The notes below the pieces were generated by a model, which ran no database searches, had not been told where the DNA came from, and saw only the letters and a list, made by a program, of their open reading frames with translations. This document shows, piece by piece, positions 17,311-25,714 of a DNA stretch of 64,000 nt; position 1 is the stretch's first letter; every line of letters starts with the position of its first letter. The translations under genes were made by a program, and so were the position numbers. The DNA is from CALVUJ01 sp045119835 (GTDB lineage: Bacteria > Bacillota_I > Bacilli_A > RFN20 > DUOF01): NCBI GenBank assembly GCA_045119835.1, contig JBGVED010000015.1:8905-72904 (forward strand). The letters run 5' to 3'.

Positions 17311-17476
17311 TAATATTTTCCTCCTTTTGTCAGTTTTATTTTGCAAAACTTACAAAGTGAACAAATCCCTTTTCCTGGCTGTTATTGTTAATTATTTCAC
17401 CCTTCAGCGTAGGTTACTTTAAATCCGATAGTCAATAACTCCAAACAGAAAGTATTTGCTTGCTGCAAGTACATGC
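17311..17476 (-). promoter_or_regulatory. rpsD 5' leader, probable S4 autoregulatory RNA
   Basis: About 165 bases separate the promoter from the rpsD start. The leader contains a GC-richer conserved-looking core (rc of about 17385-17455, GGAGTTATTGACTATCGG and CCTACGCTGAAGGG) unlike its AT-rich surroundings. Firmicutes rpsD leaders bind S4 to repress translation. The assignment rests on position and composition; I could not run a covariance search. Confidence 0.6.
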
Positions 17477-17482
17477 ACGTTA

Positions 17483-17511
17483 ATGATAAACGAGATTATA
17501 TATTTTGTCAA
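17483..17511 (-). promoter_or_regulatory. Strong sigma-A promoter of rpsD
   Basis: On the reverse strand a perfect -35 TTGACA (17506-17511) and -10 TATCAT (17483-17488) are 17 bases apart. Confidence 0.85.
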
Positions 17512-17601
17512 TTATAAAGTTCTTTTTTATATATAAAAAATAATAAATCATAAAATAAAAACTATTTTATAAGTCAATTATATAAAAAAAGTAAAAAACA
17601 A

Positions 17602-17610
17602 TGCTATAAT
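17602..17610 (+). promoter_or_regulatory. Extended -10 promoter element of ezrA
   Basis: TGCTATAAT (17602-17610) is an extended -10 hexamer 25 bases upstream of the ezrA ATG. No good -35 is visible, as expected for extended -10 promoters. The stretch 17512-17601 holds nothing else I can identify. Confidence 0.5.
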
Positions 17611-17634
17611 TTACTTAATATGGAGGTTGTATTT

Positions 17635-19287
17635 ATGATTTTAAGTAAAAAAAGTAAATTTAAAAAGATTTATAATAATTTAAAAAATAGATTTGAAACT
17701 TTAAATAATTCCAGTATAGAAGCTAGACTTAATAAATTAAAAAATATTAGTTCAAATAACGAAGAGTATGTAGAAGTATATAATGAATTTAACCAAAAGT
17801 ATACTGAGTTAATTGAAAAATATGAATTTGAAATGGATTCGAAATTTAATAGAATAGATGTTTTAATTTCCAGTAAAGAATACAAAGTTATAAAAGAAGA
17901 GTTAGATGAAGTAGAAAGCTCAATAGACAAATATGAAAAAGAATTAAAACAAATAAGTAATGAGATTGTAAATTTGACAGAAAAAGAAGACGAATTAAGA
18001 AAAATTGTAGTTCCTTTAAAAGAAAGTTTTAGAATGTTAAAATCTAATTTTTATGAGCACAAAGAAGAATTATCTGTTTGCAGCACATTGTTTGAAGAAA
18101 AAGTTAATGAATTAGAAAAAATCATTGCTAAATTAGAAATAAAATTAGAAAATGGCTACTACAAAGAATCAGAAGAAATTATAAATGAATTAAAAAAAGA
18201 CATTTCTTTTTACGAAAATCATTTAGGAAAAATGCCGAAAATAGTTTCTTTCAGTTTACAAGTGTTGCCAAAAAGATTAGATCAAGCAATCAGTAAATAC
18301 CAAAGAATGAAAGAAGAAGGATATCCTTTGTTTAGTATAAAAGCCTCTACAATTGAAGAAAAAATAAAAAGTTCATTAGAGGAAATAAGAGTAAGATTTA
18401 TGGCTTTTAATTATGATGACATAAACGGTTCAATAAAAGAGGTTGCGTATGAAATAGAAAACTTAAATGAAGCTTTAGAAAAAGAGGTTATTTCTAGAGA
18501 TAATTTTAATGAATATATTGATACCGTCTATGAAAACATTGATAAAATAGGTAAAAAGTTTTTAAAAACTAAAAGAGATACAAATAGTATAAAAGGTATA
18601 TTTGTTATTAGTGATGAAAAATATAATGAACTTGGTGTATTAGAAAACCAAATACATATTTTAAATAGAATAAAGATGGAATTAGATGCCTACATTCACT
18701 CTGCTACTAAGCAGCCTTATTCAATACTTACAAATAAAATGGGAGAATTAGCAGAATATGGCAGTGATGTTGAAAAGAAGTTAAACGATTATCAAGCATA
18801 TATTTTATCTTTAAAAAATGATACAGAATATTCCTATGATAAAGTAAATAATTACAGCATTGAAATAACTACTTTATACAATACTTTAGTTGGCTTAAAT
18901 CATAAAGTTTTATCCGCTGTTTACGAAGATGAATACAATAGTGTTTGTTCTTTAATTCAGGACGCAAACAAATGCATTACAACTAAACCAGTAGACGTTA
19001 AAGCTGTTAATGAAAAATGTAAAAATTTAATTAATTTAGCAGAAACATTACTGCAAAATATGAGGAATAGTCTTAAAATGTATAATATGTCACAAAATAT
19101 AATCGTATTTACAAATCAATACAGAAGCGATTTTTCTGATGTTAATGAAGTTTTAAATAGAGCACAAATACATTTTGAAAGTGGAGAGTTTGAACTTGCA
19201 ATAGATAGTGTTAGTGAAGTATTACAAACCGTCCATTCTACTGCTTATGAAGAAATGATGAAAATAAAAGGGTATAAAGATGAATAA
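17635..19287 (+). CDS. ezrA: EzrA-like septation ring regulator lacking the membrane anchor
   Basis: EzrA controls FtsZ ring formation and links division to wall synthesis. The protein is almost wholly alpha-helical spectrin-like coiled coil over 550 residues, close to the usual EzrA length of about 560-570, and the gene order ezrA followed by a NifS-type desulfurase matches Bacillus. EzrA normally begins with a membrane helix; here the first residues are MILSKKSKFKKIYNNLKNR, with no such helix. ATG 17635 follows GGAGGTTG; using the earlier ATG adds only five residues, so the absence is real unless the start is misread. It would act in the cytoplasm. Overlaps the next gene by 8 bases. Confidence 0.82.
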   Translation: MILSKKSKFKKIYNNLKNRFETLNNSSIEARLNKLKNISSNNEEYVEVYNEFNQKYTELIEKYEFEMDSKFNRIDVLISSKEYKVIKEELDEVESSIDKYEKELKQISNEIVNLTEKEDELRKIVVPLKESFRMLKSNFYEHKEELSVCSTLFEEKVNELEKIIAKLEIKLENGYYKESEEIINELKKDISFYENHLGKMPKIVSFSLQVLPKRLDQAISKYQRMKEEGYPLFSIKASTIEEKIKSSLEEIRVRFMAFNYDDINGSIKEVAYEIENLNEALEKEVISRDNFNEYIDTVYENIDKIGKKFLKTKRDTNSIKGIFVISDEKYNELGVLENQIHILNRIKMELDAYIHSATKQPYSILTNKMGELAEYGSDVEKKLNDYQAYILSLKNDTEYSYDKVNNYSIEITTLYNTLVGLNHKVLSAVYEDEYNSVCSLIQDANKCITTKPVDVKAVNEKCKNLINLAETLLQNMRNSLKMYNMSQNIIVFTNQYRSDFSDVNEVLNRAQIHFESGEFELAIDSVSEVLQTVHSTAYEEMMKIKGYKDE

Positions 19288-20413
19288 AATTTATTTAGAT
19301 TATGCAGCAACTACACCAGTAAGTGAAGAAATTATAGATAGTTATTATAGACTATTAAAAGAAAATTATGCTAATAGTGACTCAATTCACGAAGAAGGAA
19401 ATAAGGCAAATAAATATTTGAAAAAGGCAAGAACGCAAATTGCTAATTTATTAAATTGCAAAGAGAATGAGATTGTTTTTACATCAGGATCAACTGAATC
19501 TAATAATACAGCAATTAAAGGTGTTGCATTTGCATATAGCAATAGAGGCAAACATATTATAACATCAAAAATTGAGCATCCTAGTGTACTAGATTCATGC
19601 AAGCAACTTGAGGAATTTTTTGGATTTGAAATAACATATTTAAATGTAGATGAAGATGGGAAAATAATTTTAGAAGAGTTAAAGAAAAGCTTAAGAAAAG
19701 ATACCATTTTAGTTAGTATTATGGCAGTTAACAATGAAATGGGAAGTATTCAAGACGTTGAGAGTATTTCAAAAATTATAAAAGAAAATTCTACTGCGTT
19801 ATATCATATAGATGCAACGCAGGCAATGTGCAAAGAAAAAATAAATTTTAATGTAGCGGACCTTTATAATTTTTCTAGTCATAAATTTTATGGGTTAAAA
19901 GGCAGTTCTGTTTTGGTAAAAAAAGAAAAAGTTAGACTGGTTCCTCTTTTAAGTGGAGGACAGCAGGAAAATGGCTTAAGAGGTGGAACTGTAAACTGGA
20001 TTAGCCATGTTATGATGGCTAAAAGTTTAAGAATAGGTTTAGAAAAGCTCGATGAAAACTACGCTTATGTAAAAGGTTTAAAAGAATATTTAATTTATAA
20101 CTTGAAAAGAATCGAAGGGTTAAAAATGAATAGCCCTATAAATGCATCGCCGTATGTTTTAAATATATATTTTGAAAATAAAAGAGGCGAAGTAATTATG
20201 AACGCTCTTTCTAGTAAAGGAATATACATATCTACTAAAAGTGCATGTTCTTCTAAAAGTAAGGATTATAGTGTTTCTATATATGAAATGACAAAGAATG
20301 ATACGGTAAGCAAAAATAGTTTAAGGATATCATTGTCTCACTTAACTACTATAGATGAACTAAATATTTTCATCGAAGAATTAAAATCGATAGTGGAAAC
20401 ATTAAAAGGGTAA
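19280..20413 (+). CDS. Cysteine desulfurase, NifS/IscS family
   Basis: PLP enzyme that takes sulfur from cysteine for tRNA thiolation or Fe-S clusters. The PLP lysine is K202 in SSHKFYG, the substrate-cysteine loop is TKSACSSKS with C323, and GGTVN is near 236. 377 residues. It overlaps ezrA by 8 bases, the same order as Bacillus ezrA-nifZ, but no thiI follows. Its sulfur could go to the TtcA-like enzyme elsewhere in this window, which is inference. Confidence 0.93.
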   Translation: MNKIYLDYAATTPVSEEIIDSYYRLLKENYANSDSIHEEGNKANKYLKKARTQIANLLNCKENEIVFTSGSTESNNTAIKGVAFAYSNRGKHIITSKIEHPSVLDSCKQLEEFFGFEITYLNVDEDGKIILEELKKSLRKDTILVSIMAVNNEMGSIQDVESISKIIKENSTALYHIDATQAMCKEKINFNVADLYNFSSHKFYGLKGSSVLVKKEKVRLVPLLSGGQQENGLRGGTVNWISHVMMAKSLRIGLEKLDENYAYVKGLKEYLIYNLKRIEGLKMNSPINASPYVLNIYFENKRGEVIMNALSSKGIYISTKSACSSKSKDYSVSIYEMTKNDTVSKNSLRISLSHLTTIDELNIFIEELKSIVETLKG

Positions 20414-20430
20414 ACTATATAAATATAACT

Positions 20431-20457
20431 AAGTCCTTTATTAGGACTTTTTATTTT
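20431..20457 (+). terminator. Terminator of the ezrA-desulfurase operon
   Basis: AAGTCCT (20431-20437) pairs with AGGACTT (20443-20449) followed by TTTATTTTT. Confidence 0.85.
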
Positions 20458-20510
20458 TACTTAATTGACTAATAAACAAAGATACTTTAATATTAGAATA
20501 GGTGATGAAT

Positions 20511-21017
20511 ATGAATAAAGTAATTGTAGGTAAAATTGTTAATACATGCGGGTTAAAAGGGGAAGTAAAAGTTATAAATTCTAGTGATTTTGTATCGCAA
20601 AGATACAAAAAAAATAATGTTTTAATAGCAAGCAATGAAGATAAATCCATGAATGTATATCTTACAGTTTCTTCTTTTAGAAAAAATGATAAATTTATTT
20701 ATTTAAAATTTAAAGAGATTAATACGATTGAAGAAGCACAAAATTTAAAAGAGTGCTATTTAATGATAGATGGAGACGAGCTAAAGAATGTAAATGAAGA
20801 TACTTTTTATCATTTCCAATTACTAAAAATGAATGTTTACTATAACGAAGAAAAAATAGGCATAATTGAAGAAATTAGTGACAACGGAGTTCAAGATTTG
20901 TTAAGAGTAAAAGGGGAAAAAGTTAATTTTTTAGTGCCTTTTGTTGATGCTTTTGTTGAAAAAATTGATATAGAAAAGAAAGAAATTGTCTTAAAAAATT
21001 TGGAGGGGTTATTATGA
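20511..21017 (+). CDS. rimM: 16S rRNA processing protein RimM
   Basis: Assists maturation of the 30S head with S19. The N-terminal barrel has VGKIVNTCGLKGEVKV; the C-terminal PRC-barrel region (about 90-168) ends VPFVDAFVEKIDIEKKEIV. 168 residues. ATG 20511 is chosen after GGTGAT; the upstream in-frame GTG at 20502 is part of that site. ATGA overlap with trmD shows translational coupling. Confidence 0.93.
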   Translation: MNKVIVGKIVNTCGLKGEVKVINSSDFVSQRYKKNNVLIASNEDKSMNVYLTVSSFRKNDKFIYLKFKEINTIEEAQNLKECYLMIDGDELKNVNEDTFYHFQLLKMNVYYNEEKIGIIEEISDNGVQDLLRVKGEKVNFLVPFVDAFVEKIDIEKKEIVLKNLEGLL

Positions 21018-22117
21018 AAATAACCTTTTTAACTTTATTCCCAGAGTTTTTCGATAAGTTTAAAGAAACATCAATCATAAATAAGGCGATAAAGAAAAAT
21101 ATAGTTGACTTAGAAACAGTTAATATTAGAAACTACAGTAAAGATAAAAATAAACGAGTTGATGATACCACTATTGGAGGGGGACCTGGGTTAATATTAA
21201 AGTGTGATGTTTTAATTGAGGCAATTAAGGATTTAAAAAAGCAAAATACTAAAGTTGTTTTTTTATCGAGTAAAGGAAATGTTTATAATCAAAAAAAAGC
21301 AAGACAACTTGCTAATTCAAATAATGATTTAGTGTTACTTTGTGGGCATTACGAAGGAATCGATGAGAGGGTTTTGGATTATGTAGATGAAGAAATTTGT
21401 ATAGGGGATTATATTTTGACAGGAGGAGAAATTCCTGCAATGGCTGTAGCGGATTCTATTATTAGATTATTAGATGGAACTATAACAGAACAATCTCACT
21501 TAGAAGAGTCTTTTGAAAACGGTCTTTTAGAGCATCCTCAATACACTTTGCCAAGAACATATGAAAACAAAGACATTCCTCAAATTTTACTAACAGGTAA
21601 TCATGAAGCGATAAGAAAATGGAGACTTAAGGAAAGTATAAAAAGCACGTTAATAAAAAGACCTGATTTATTAAAAGAATATAAATTTAATAGAGAAGAA
21701 CTTGATTTGTTAGAAGAAATAAAAGAAGGAAGAATAGGAAGATGGGAAATGGAAGCAATCAAAAAGAATGACAAGGTAACTGTGCATAGCATAAGACTTG
21801 ATGAGCAGTTTTTTGAATTAATAAAATCGGGTAAAAAAATATACGAATTAAGAATGTATGATGAAAAAAGAAAATTAATTAAAGTTGGTGATGAGATTTG
21901 CTTTTTAAAAAGGCCTGATTTGAATGAATATATGTATAAGAAAGTTAAAAACATGCACGTATTTAAAACATTAGAACAATTAGTTGAATCTTTGGATGTC
22001 AAATTAATGGGATTTAATAACGAACAAGAAGTATATGATATAATGAATAAATTTTATCAAGAAGAATTAAAATTAATGGAAGTTGTTGCAATAGAGTTAG
22101 AAAAAAATAGTTGTTGA
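21014..22117 (+). CDS. trmD: tRNA (guanine37-N1)-methyltransferase fused to an ASCH domain
   Basis: TrmD methylates G37 of tRNAs to prevent frameshifting, using SAM held in a trefoil knot. TrmD residues 1-240: GGGPG (56-58 region), GHYEGIDERV (111-120), GDYILTGGE (131-139). Residues about 254-363 are an extra ASCH-type domain (VHSIRLDEQFFELIKSG, then YELRMYDEKR). ASCH folds are linked to RNA binding and nucleotide chemistry. Usual TrmD is about 240-250 residues; this is 367. There is no stop or start signal between the parts. Last gene of the rimM-trmD pair before an unknown gene. Confidence 0.93.
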   Translation: MKITFLTLFPEFFDKFKETSIINKAIKKNIVDLETVNIRNYSKDKNKRVDDTTIGGGPGLILKCDVLIEAIKDLKKQNTKVVFLSSKGNVYNQKKARQLANSNNDLVLLCGHYEGIDERVLDYVDEEICIGDYILTGGEIPAMAVADSIIRLLDGTITEQSHLEESFENGLLEHPQYTLPRTYENKDIPQILLTGNHEAIRKWRLKESIKSTLIKRPDLLKEYKFNREELDLLEEIKEGRIGRWEMEAIKKNDKVTVHSIRLDEQFFELIKSGKKIYELRMYDEKRKLIKVGDEICFLKRPDLNEYMYKKVKNMHVFKTLEQLVESLDVKLMGFNNEQEVYDIMNKFYQEELKLMEVVAIELEKNSC

Positions 22118-22167
22118 AAAGGAAACATTGAAATGATAAAATTGAAATAGCGTGTGGAGGAAGAAAA

Positions 22168-22722
22168 ATGAAGATTAAATACGAAAATACAATTCAAATG
22201 ATGCTTCAAGGCGAAGAAAATCTAGCCAAAGCAATAAATGAAGTTTTTGAAAGTTTTCCCAAAGTTTTAAAAGAAAAAATAAATTTTGGTAGAGAATGCG
22301 GCAGTGCAAGTAAAGGAAACAAATATTGGGATTTTGAAGATAATGGAAATGAATTCACATTATCAATAGGGAAATTAGGTTCTTCTTGTAAAGATACAGT
22401 TAGTGTATATCTAACCTCTGTTAGTAATGATATGTTAAAAAGTTGGCCTAGAGATGAAGGAGAAAAAATGATTGGATATATAACCTTCTTCTTATACAAT
22501 CAAGAAAACAGAAGAGAAAAACCTTTGCAAGTAAATTATGATTTTATTGCAAAAAGAATAGAAAAAAGAATTGTTATGGAAATAAAAAGTAACGTGAATG
22601 CTTCATTTGAAGATGTTGCTAAAAAACTTGAAGAAAATGGACTTAGTGAAATCCATTCAAACATAATAGATGCACATTATGTTATTGATACAAATAAAAT
22701 ATTAGGAGATAAAAAACGCTAA
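22168..22722 (+). CDS. Hypothetical protein between trmD and rplS
   Basis: 184 residues, soluble, no signal peptide. GTGTGGAGG precedes ATG 22168. A central beta-rich part (KYWDFEDNGNEFTLSIGKLGSS) is followed by a charged helical C-terminus. I do not recognise it. Its place in a ribosome-maturation operon suggests a role connected to RNA or ribosomes, but position is the only support. Confidence 0.65.
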   Translation: MKIKYENTIQMMLQGEENLAKAINEVFESFPKVLKEKINFGRECGSASKGNKYWDFEDNGNEFTLSIGKLGSSCKDTVSVYLTSVSNDMLKSWPRDEGEKMIGYITFFLYNQENRREKPLQVNYDFIAKRIEKRIVMEIKSNVNASFEDVAKKLEENGLSEIHSNIIDAHYVIDTNKILGDKKR

Positions 22723-22738
22723 AAATTTCTTAAACTAC

Positions 22739-22767
22739 TTGAAATATGTTTTTAGTTTTGATATCAT
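22739..22767 (+). promoter_or_regulatory. Promoter of rplS
   Basis: TTGAAA (22739-22744) and TATCAT (22762-22767), 17 bases apart, upstream of the L19 leader. Confidence 0.7.
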
Positions 22768-22773
22768 ATACGA

Positions 22774-22843
22774 GCATTATGCTGCAGGTGGTCCGCTCAT
22801 ATGAATTGATGAACACTTAAGATGAGAAAAGGAGGATGTCACT
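22774..22843 (+). promoter_or_regulatory. L19 leader RNA
   Basis: A GC-richer block, GAGCATTATGCTGCAGG followed by TGGTCCGCTC (22772-22798), forms GAGC/GCTC and GCTGC-type pairing immediately upstream of rplS. The content and place match the Firmicutes L19 autoregulatory leader family. Not checked by a covariance search. Confidence 0.7.
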
Positions 22844-23194
22844 ATGAACATGAATTTAGTAAATGAAATTACAGCTACTCAACTTAGAAAAGATATCCCT
22901 GATTTCGGTTCAGGAGATACAGTTAAGGTTCATGTTAGAATTACTGAAGGAGAAAAATCACGTATCCAAATGTATGAAGGATTAGTAATCTCAGTAAGAG
23001 GTGGAGGAGTTTCAAAGACTTTCACAGTTAGAAAAATTTCTGGAAACCAAGTTGGAGTTGAAAGAACATTTATGTACAACTCACCAGTAATTGCTAAATT
23101 AGAAGTAGTAAGAAGAGGTAAAGTACGTCGTAGTAAAATTAATTACATTCGTAAATTATCTGGTAAAGCTGCTAGAATTAAAGAAGCTAACTAA
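22844..23194 (+). CDS. rplS: 50S ribosomal protein L19
   Basis: Large-subunit protein at the 30S-50S interface. Diagnostic motifs are PDFGSGDTVKVHVRI and RIQMYEGLVI, then SFTVRKIS-type and the basic C-terminus KVRRSKINYIRKLSGKAARIKE. 116 residues. The start ATG 22844 follows AAAGGAGGA. It has its own promoter, leader and terminator within the trmD-lepB cluster. Confidence 0.97.
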   Translation: MNMNLVNEITATQLRKDIPDFGSGDTVKVHVRITEGEKSRIQMYEGLVISVRGGGVSKTFTVRKISGNQVGVERTFMYNSPVIAKLEVVRRGKVRRSKINYIRKLSGKAARIKEAN

Positions 23195-23196
23195 TA

Positions 23197-23225
23197 AAAG
23201 GGAACGAAAAGTTCCTTTTTTTTTT
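23197..23225 (+). terminator. Terminator of rplS
   Basis: GGAAC/GTTCC stem with loop GAAAA (23201-23215), extended by A-T pairs, then ten or more T residues. Confidence 0.85.
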
Positions 23226-23256
23226 TATAAATTATATAATTAAATGGGTGATATTT

Positions 23257-23820
23257 GTGTCTGAAATAGAAAAGGGAATAACTGTTAAATTAAAATGGGA
23301 ATTAGATGAGGCCAAACTTCATTTTGTTAATATAGGAAGAGTTTTAACAGGCAGTTTTATTTTAAAAGATATCTATATGATAAGAGAAAATATTAATATT
23401 GATAATATGGATAAGTCAGATATCTTGTCAAATTCATTAATAATAAGAGAAGTTATAGGTAAGGAGCATGTTTTTCAATTAGTTTACAAAGATAAAAAGT
23501 ATGATGAAAAAGGGAATATAATAGATAGCATTAAATATACATGCAATTTACATAATGCAAATGAAATATATGAAATTTTAAATAAGATTGGATTTAAAGA
23601 ATGTTTTAGATATGAACAAGAATGTTTAGAATATAATAGCAATGATAAAAATATACTACTTCAATATGTTCCAGAATTAGGTTTGTTCGCGGAAATTGAA
23701 GATAATAATAAGAGTGTAGATGAGTTAATCAAAGATTTAAACGATATGAAAATAGCATATTATGATGATAATTATTTTGTGAAAAAAGCAAGTTTAATGC
23801 TAGATACAGTAAAAAGGTAA
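23257..23820 (+). CDS. CYTH-like domain protein (putative)
   Basis: 187 residues. The spacing of charged motifs (LIIREVIG, FQLVYKDKKYDEKGN, LNKIGFKECFRYEQECLEYN, ELGLFAEIEDN) follows the CYTH/class IV cyclase fold, which acts on triphosphates such as thiamine triphosphate or ATP and forms a beta-tunnel. The usual N-terminal E-x-E-x-K motif is poor (SEIEKGITVKLKW). I infer the family with moderate confidence. GTG 23257 is chosen because GGGTGAT (23246-23252) fits; GTG 23248 is within that site. Confidence 0.6.
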   Translation: MSEIEKGITVKLKWELDEAKLHFVNIGRVLTGSFILKDIYMIRENINIDNMDKSDILSNSLIIREVIGKEHVFQLVYKDKKYDEKGNIIDSIKYTCNLHNANEIYEILNKIGFKECFRYEQECLEYNSNDKNILLQYVPELGLFAEIEDNNKSVDELIKDLNDMKIAYYDDNYFVKKASLMLDTVKR

Positions 23821-23833
23821 GGAAGGTGAAAAT

Positions 23834-24454
23834 ATGGAAGAAAATAAAAGTTCTAATACAAATTCATTTAAAGAATTTTACTTAAAACATAAAAGCAAAT
23901 TCAACTTTGCGTATATGGTTATTATTTGCTTGGTAGTGGCTAAGCTTATTACTTCTTTTGTATTTTTAAGTGTTATGGTAGATGGAAGTTCTATGTCGAC
24001 TACTTTAAAAAATGGAGATAAAGGTATTACAGATGGATTGTTTTACAAACTAACTGGTATAGATCGTTTTGATATAGTAATATTAGAAGAAAAAAACTTT
24101 GATGATAAGCTAGTAAAAAGAGTTGTAGGTTTACCGGGGGAAACAATTCGTTATGAAAAAGGGATCTTATATATTAACGGAGAGGTTGTAGAAGAATCCT
24201 TTATTAGCGAAGAAGTTGCTAAAAAGACATTAACTCCTTATGGCAATGATACATTTGAGTGCAAGTTAGGAAAGGATGAATATTACGTTTTAGGGGATAA
24301 TCGCGGTAATTCGACAGATTCAAGATATTTTGGTCCTATAAAAAAGAGCCAAATAAAAGGTGTAGGGATGATGCTTTTTGCAAAGTGTAAAACCGTTAAT
24401 AATGATGGAACGTGTAAGGGGATAAAACTTATATGGCCAAAATTTGCTAAGTAG
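23834..24454 (+). CDS. lepB: Signal peptidase I
   Basis: Removes signal peptides from secreted proteins at the outer face of the membrane. One N-terminal membrane helix (about 25-48), catalytic Ser53 in GSSMSTTL and Lys97 in KLVKRVVGLPGE, and the conserved GDNRGNSTDSRYFG block near 155. 206 residues. GGAAGG precedes ATG 23834. The Thr at the usual Pro of the S-M-x-P-T-L motif is a mild variation. Confidence 0.95.
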   Translation: MEENKSSNTNSFKEFYLKHKSKFNFAYMVIICLVVAKLITSFVFLSVMVDGSSMSTTLKNGDKGITDGLFYKLTGIDRFDIVILEEKNFDDKLVKRVVGLPGETIRYEKGILYINGEVVEESFISEEVAKKTLTPYGNDTFECKLGKDEYYVLGDNRGNSTDSRYFGPIKKSQIKGVGMMLFAKCKTVNNDGTCKGIKLIWPKFAK

Positions 24455-24462
24455 GTGGAAAC

Positions 24463-25221
24463 ATGAAAGAATTGGAGTTTTATGAAAAAATAAAAAATTG
24501 GGATTTTAGCGATATTAAATACGAGGAAGAAAATTTTACTAATTGGGATATGTATGAAGTTTTGAAAAATGAAACTACTATTAATAGCAAAATACTTGAC
24601 TTAGGAACAGGTGGCGGGGAAAAAGTATTAAAATATTTCCCTGATTGTCAAGAAATAGTAGCAACAGACTTTTCCATGCAAATGATTAAAACAGCCAATG
24701 AAAATTTAAAAAATAGTGATCGTAAAAATATAATATTTAAAGTTATGAATAATTTGAGTATGGATACTAAAGATGAATATTTTGATATTATTGTAGCGCG
24801 GCATACTTGTATAGATGCAAAGCAAATATATAAAACTTTAAAGAAAAATGGAAAGTTAATTTTAAGAGGGGTAGATAAACTGGATTGCTGGAGTCTTAAA
24901 TTGATGTTTAATAAAGGTCAAGCTTTTCATGATTTAAAACCAATTAGTGTGATTGACTATGAAAATATATTAAATGCAGGTTTTAAAACTGTGGAATTGA
25001 TTCCAATTCATATTAAAGAATATTATAAAAGTAAAGAGGATTTATTAGCTTTACTATTGAAAACTCCAATATTAGATGACTTTTCAGAGGAAACAAATCT
25101 TAATGAATTAAAAAAAGAAAAAATAGATTTAGATATTTTAGATAAATACATCAAAGAAAATAAAACAGATAAAGGAATTTTACTAATAAGAAGATACTAT
25201 GGTATAATTGCAGTTAAATAA
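24463..25221 (+). CDS. Class I SAM-dependent methyltransferase
   Basis: 252 residues. SAM-binding motif I is ILDLGTGGGEKVLKYF at about 45-60, with the acidic residue ATDFS after strand 2 (about 67-72). The substrate cannot be deduced. The closest-looking families are generic methyltransferase type 11/UbiE-like. GTAGGTGG precedes ATG 24463. It lies between lepB and a GNAT gene; the three are an insertion in the usual rplS-rbgA order. Confidence 0.8.
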   Translation: MKELEFYEKIKNWDFSDIKYEEENFTNWDMYEVLKNETTINSKILDLGTGGGEKVLKYFPDCQEIVATDFSMQMIKTANENLKNSDRKNIIFKVMNNLSMDTKDEYFDIIVARHTCIDAKQIYKTLKKNGKLILRGVDKLDCWSLKLMFNKGQAFHDLKPISVIDYENILNAGFKTVELIPIHIKEYYKSKEDLLALLLKTPILDDFSEETNLNELKKEKIDLDILDKYIKENKTDKGILLIRRYYGIIAVK

Positions 25222-25234
25222 AGAAGGTGTTTTT

Positions 25235-25714
25235 ATGGATTTCTATTTATGTGAAGTTAATACTTTAGAAAAAGATATTTTATATAGACTCTTACAATAT
25301 TCTTTGTTTGAAGAAAGTGAAAATGATTTAAATGAAATGAATGATGAAGGCTTATTTGAATATAAATATTTTGATGCATATTTCACAGATAAAGAACGTA
25401 AAGCTTATTTCATAAAAGAAAAAATTAGTGGTAAATTATTGGGTTTTGCGCTAATCAATACTTATGTTCGAATTTGTAATAGAGGTCATAGCATAGCTGA
25501 ATATATGATACTTCCTAAATATAGAAGAAATAAGATTGGAAAAAGAGCCGCATTAGAGATTTTTGAAAAATATGATGGTGATTGGGAAGTAGAGCCTTCT
25601 TTTGGTAGTCAAAAGGCATATTTATTTTGGAAGAATACTATAGAAGAATATTGTGGTAATAATTATAAATTCGAAAAAGGAATATTTATATTTAATAAAA
25701 AGGATGTGAGATAA
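25235..25714 (+). CDS. GNAT family N-acetyltransferase
   Basis: 159 residues. The acetyl-CoA region is AEYMILPKYRRNKIGKRAALEIF (about 87-109; R-R-N-K-I-G-K matches the Q/R-x-x-G-x-G/A motif). Substrate unknown. The start ATG 25235 follows AAGAAGGTG; the frame to 25208 overlaps the previous gene. Stop codon overlaps the rbgA start. Confidence 0.75.
   Translation: MDFYLCEVNTLEKDILYRLLQYSLFEESENDLNEMNDEGLFEYKYFDAYFTDKERKAYFIKEKISGKLLGFALINTYVRICNRGHSIAEYMILPKYRRNKIGKRAALEIFEKYDGDWEVEPSFGSQKAYLFWKNTIEEYCGNNYKFEKGIFIFNKKDVR

Noticed and set aside
21015..22117. UGA decoded as Trp (Mycoplasma-type code)
   Set aside because: rimM and trmD end in TGA at the expected lengths, and Trp codons are TGG in conserved motifs.
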